This document shows positions 5,507-5,560 of a DNA stretch of 5,560 nt, one piece after another (position 1 is the first letter of the stretch; each line of letters begins with the position of its first letter). The translations under genes were made by a program, and so were the position numbers. This DNA comes from Flavobacteriia bacterium (GTDB taxonomy: Bacteria; Bacteroidota; Bacteroidia; Flavobacteriales; Flavobacteriaceae), in assembly GCA_011330545.1 (NCBI GenBank), contig DRQI01000463.1, positions 1-5,560 on the forward strand. Reading direction: 5' to 3'. The notes beneath the pieces are model-generated. The model did no database searches and was not told where the DNA came from. It saw only the letters and a list, made by a program, of their open reading frames with translations.

Positions 5507-5560
5507 ATAGCAAATTTCGGTTTTTGACCCTAAGGTCAAAGCTTGTGCCCTGCTTGACTG

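Larger units (their letters stand above)
5341..5560. other. Gene-free, palindrome-packed tail of the window
   Basis: I find no convincing gene between the transposase stop and the window end. The first part (5246-5340) is the REP doublet. After a short AT-rich flank (5341-5380) comes a markedly GC-richer run of small palindromes: GGCTC/GAGCC at 5390-5405, the copies at 5404-5422 and 5451-5470, the composite at 5431-5506, and TTTGACC/GGTCAAA at 5523-5540 (loop CTAA), after which the window ends. An open frame from ATG 5350 to TAA 5505 crosses these repeats and is not believed to be a gene. Confidence 0.7.

Noticed and set aside
5193..5513. Minus-strand frame of 106 codons across the transposase end and tail
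   Set aside because: It is built almost entirely from the REP doublet and CCTGCC palindromes, with no domain-like sequence.

Overview
The window looks like chromosomal DNA of a low-GC member of the Bacteroidota, most likely class Flavobacteriia. The evidence is the AT-rich codon use, A-rich leaders without Shine-Dalgarno sites before the heme genes, protein sequences typical of that class, and the pairing of a CysZ-like EI24 membrane protein with heme genes. The genus cannot be named from this stretch alone.

Positions 1-3072 hold three enzymes of tetrapyrrole synthesis on the plus strand: the 3' part of hemB, complete hemL and complete hemE. HemL makes 5-aminolevulinate (C5 pathway), HemB condenses two of these to porphobilinogen, and HemE decarboxylates uroporphyrinogen III to coproporphyrinogen III. 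The intervening HemC and HemD steps, and the HemA step before HemL, must be encoded elsewhere. The visible active-site residues are intact, so the genes look functional.

Positions 3230-4500 hold a tightly coupled pair, 2 bp apart: an EI24/CysZ-type membrane protein and a small His-rich protein resembling the DUF6973 family, whose function is unknown.

Positions 4501-5560 are a repeat-rich, mobile-looking end. A Y1-type REP-associated tyrosine transposase (RAYT) is bracketed by two 76-bp REP doublets with the same architecture. An eroded third copy lies upstream, and a dense block of GC-richer palindromes lies downstream.

The main theme is the gaps. Nearly every intergenic gap is filled with a different family of palindromic repeat: ATTCCTGC/GCAGGAAT hairpins, an 80-bp imperfect inverted repeat, three related hairpins between hemE and the EI24 gene, REP doublets around the transposase, and CCTGCC/GGCAGG palindromes that look inserted into other palindromes. 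I see no wholly new system. The best leads are the transposase with its probable substrates, the compensated hairpin trio, and the nested palindromes.
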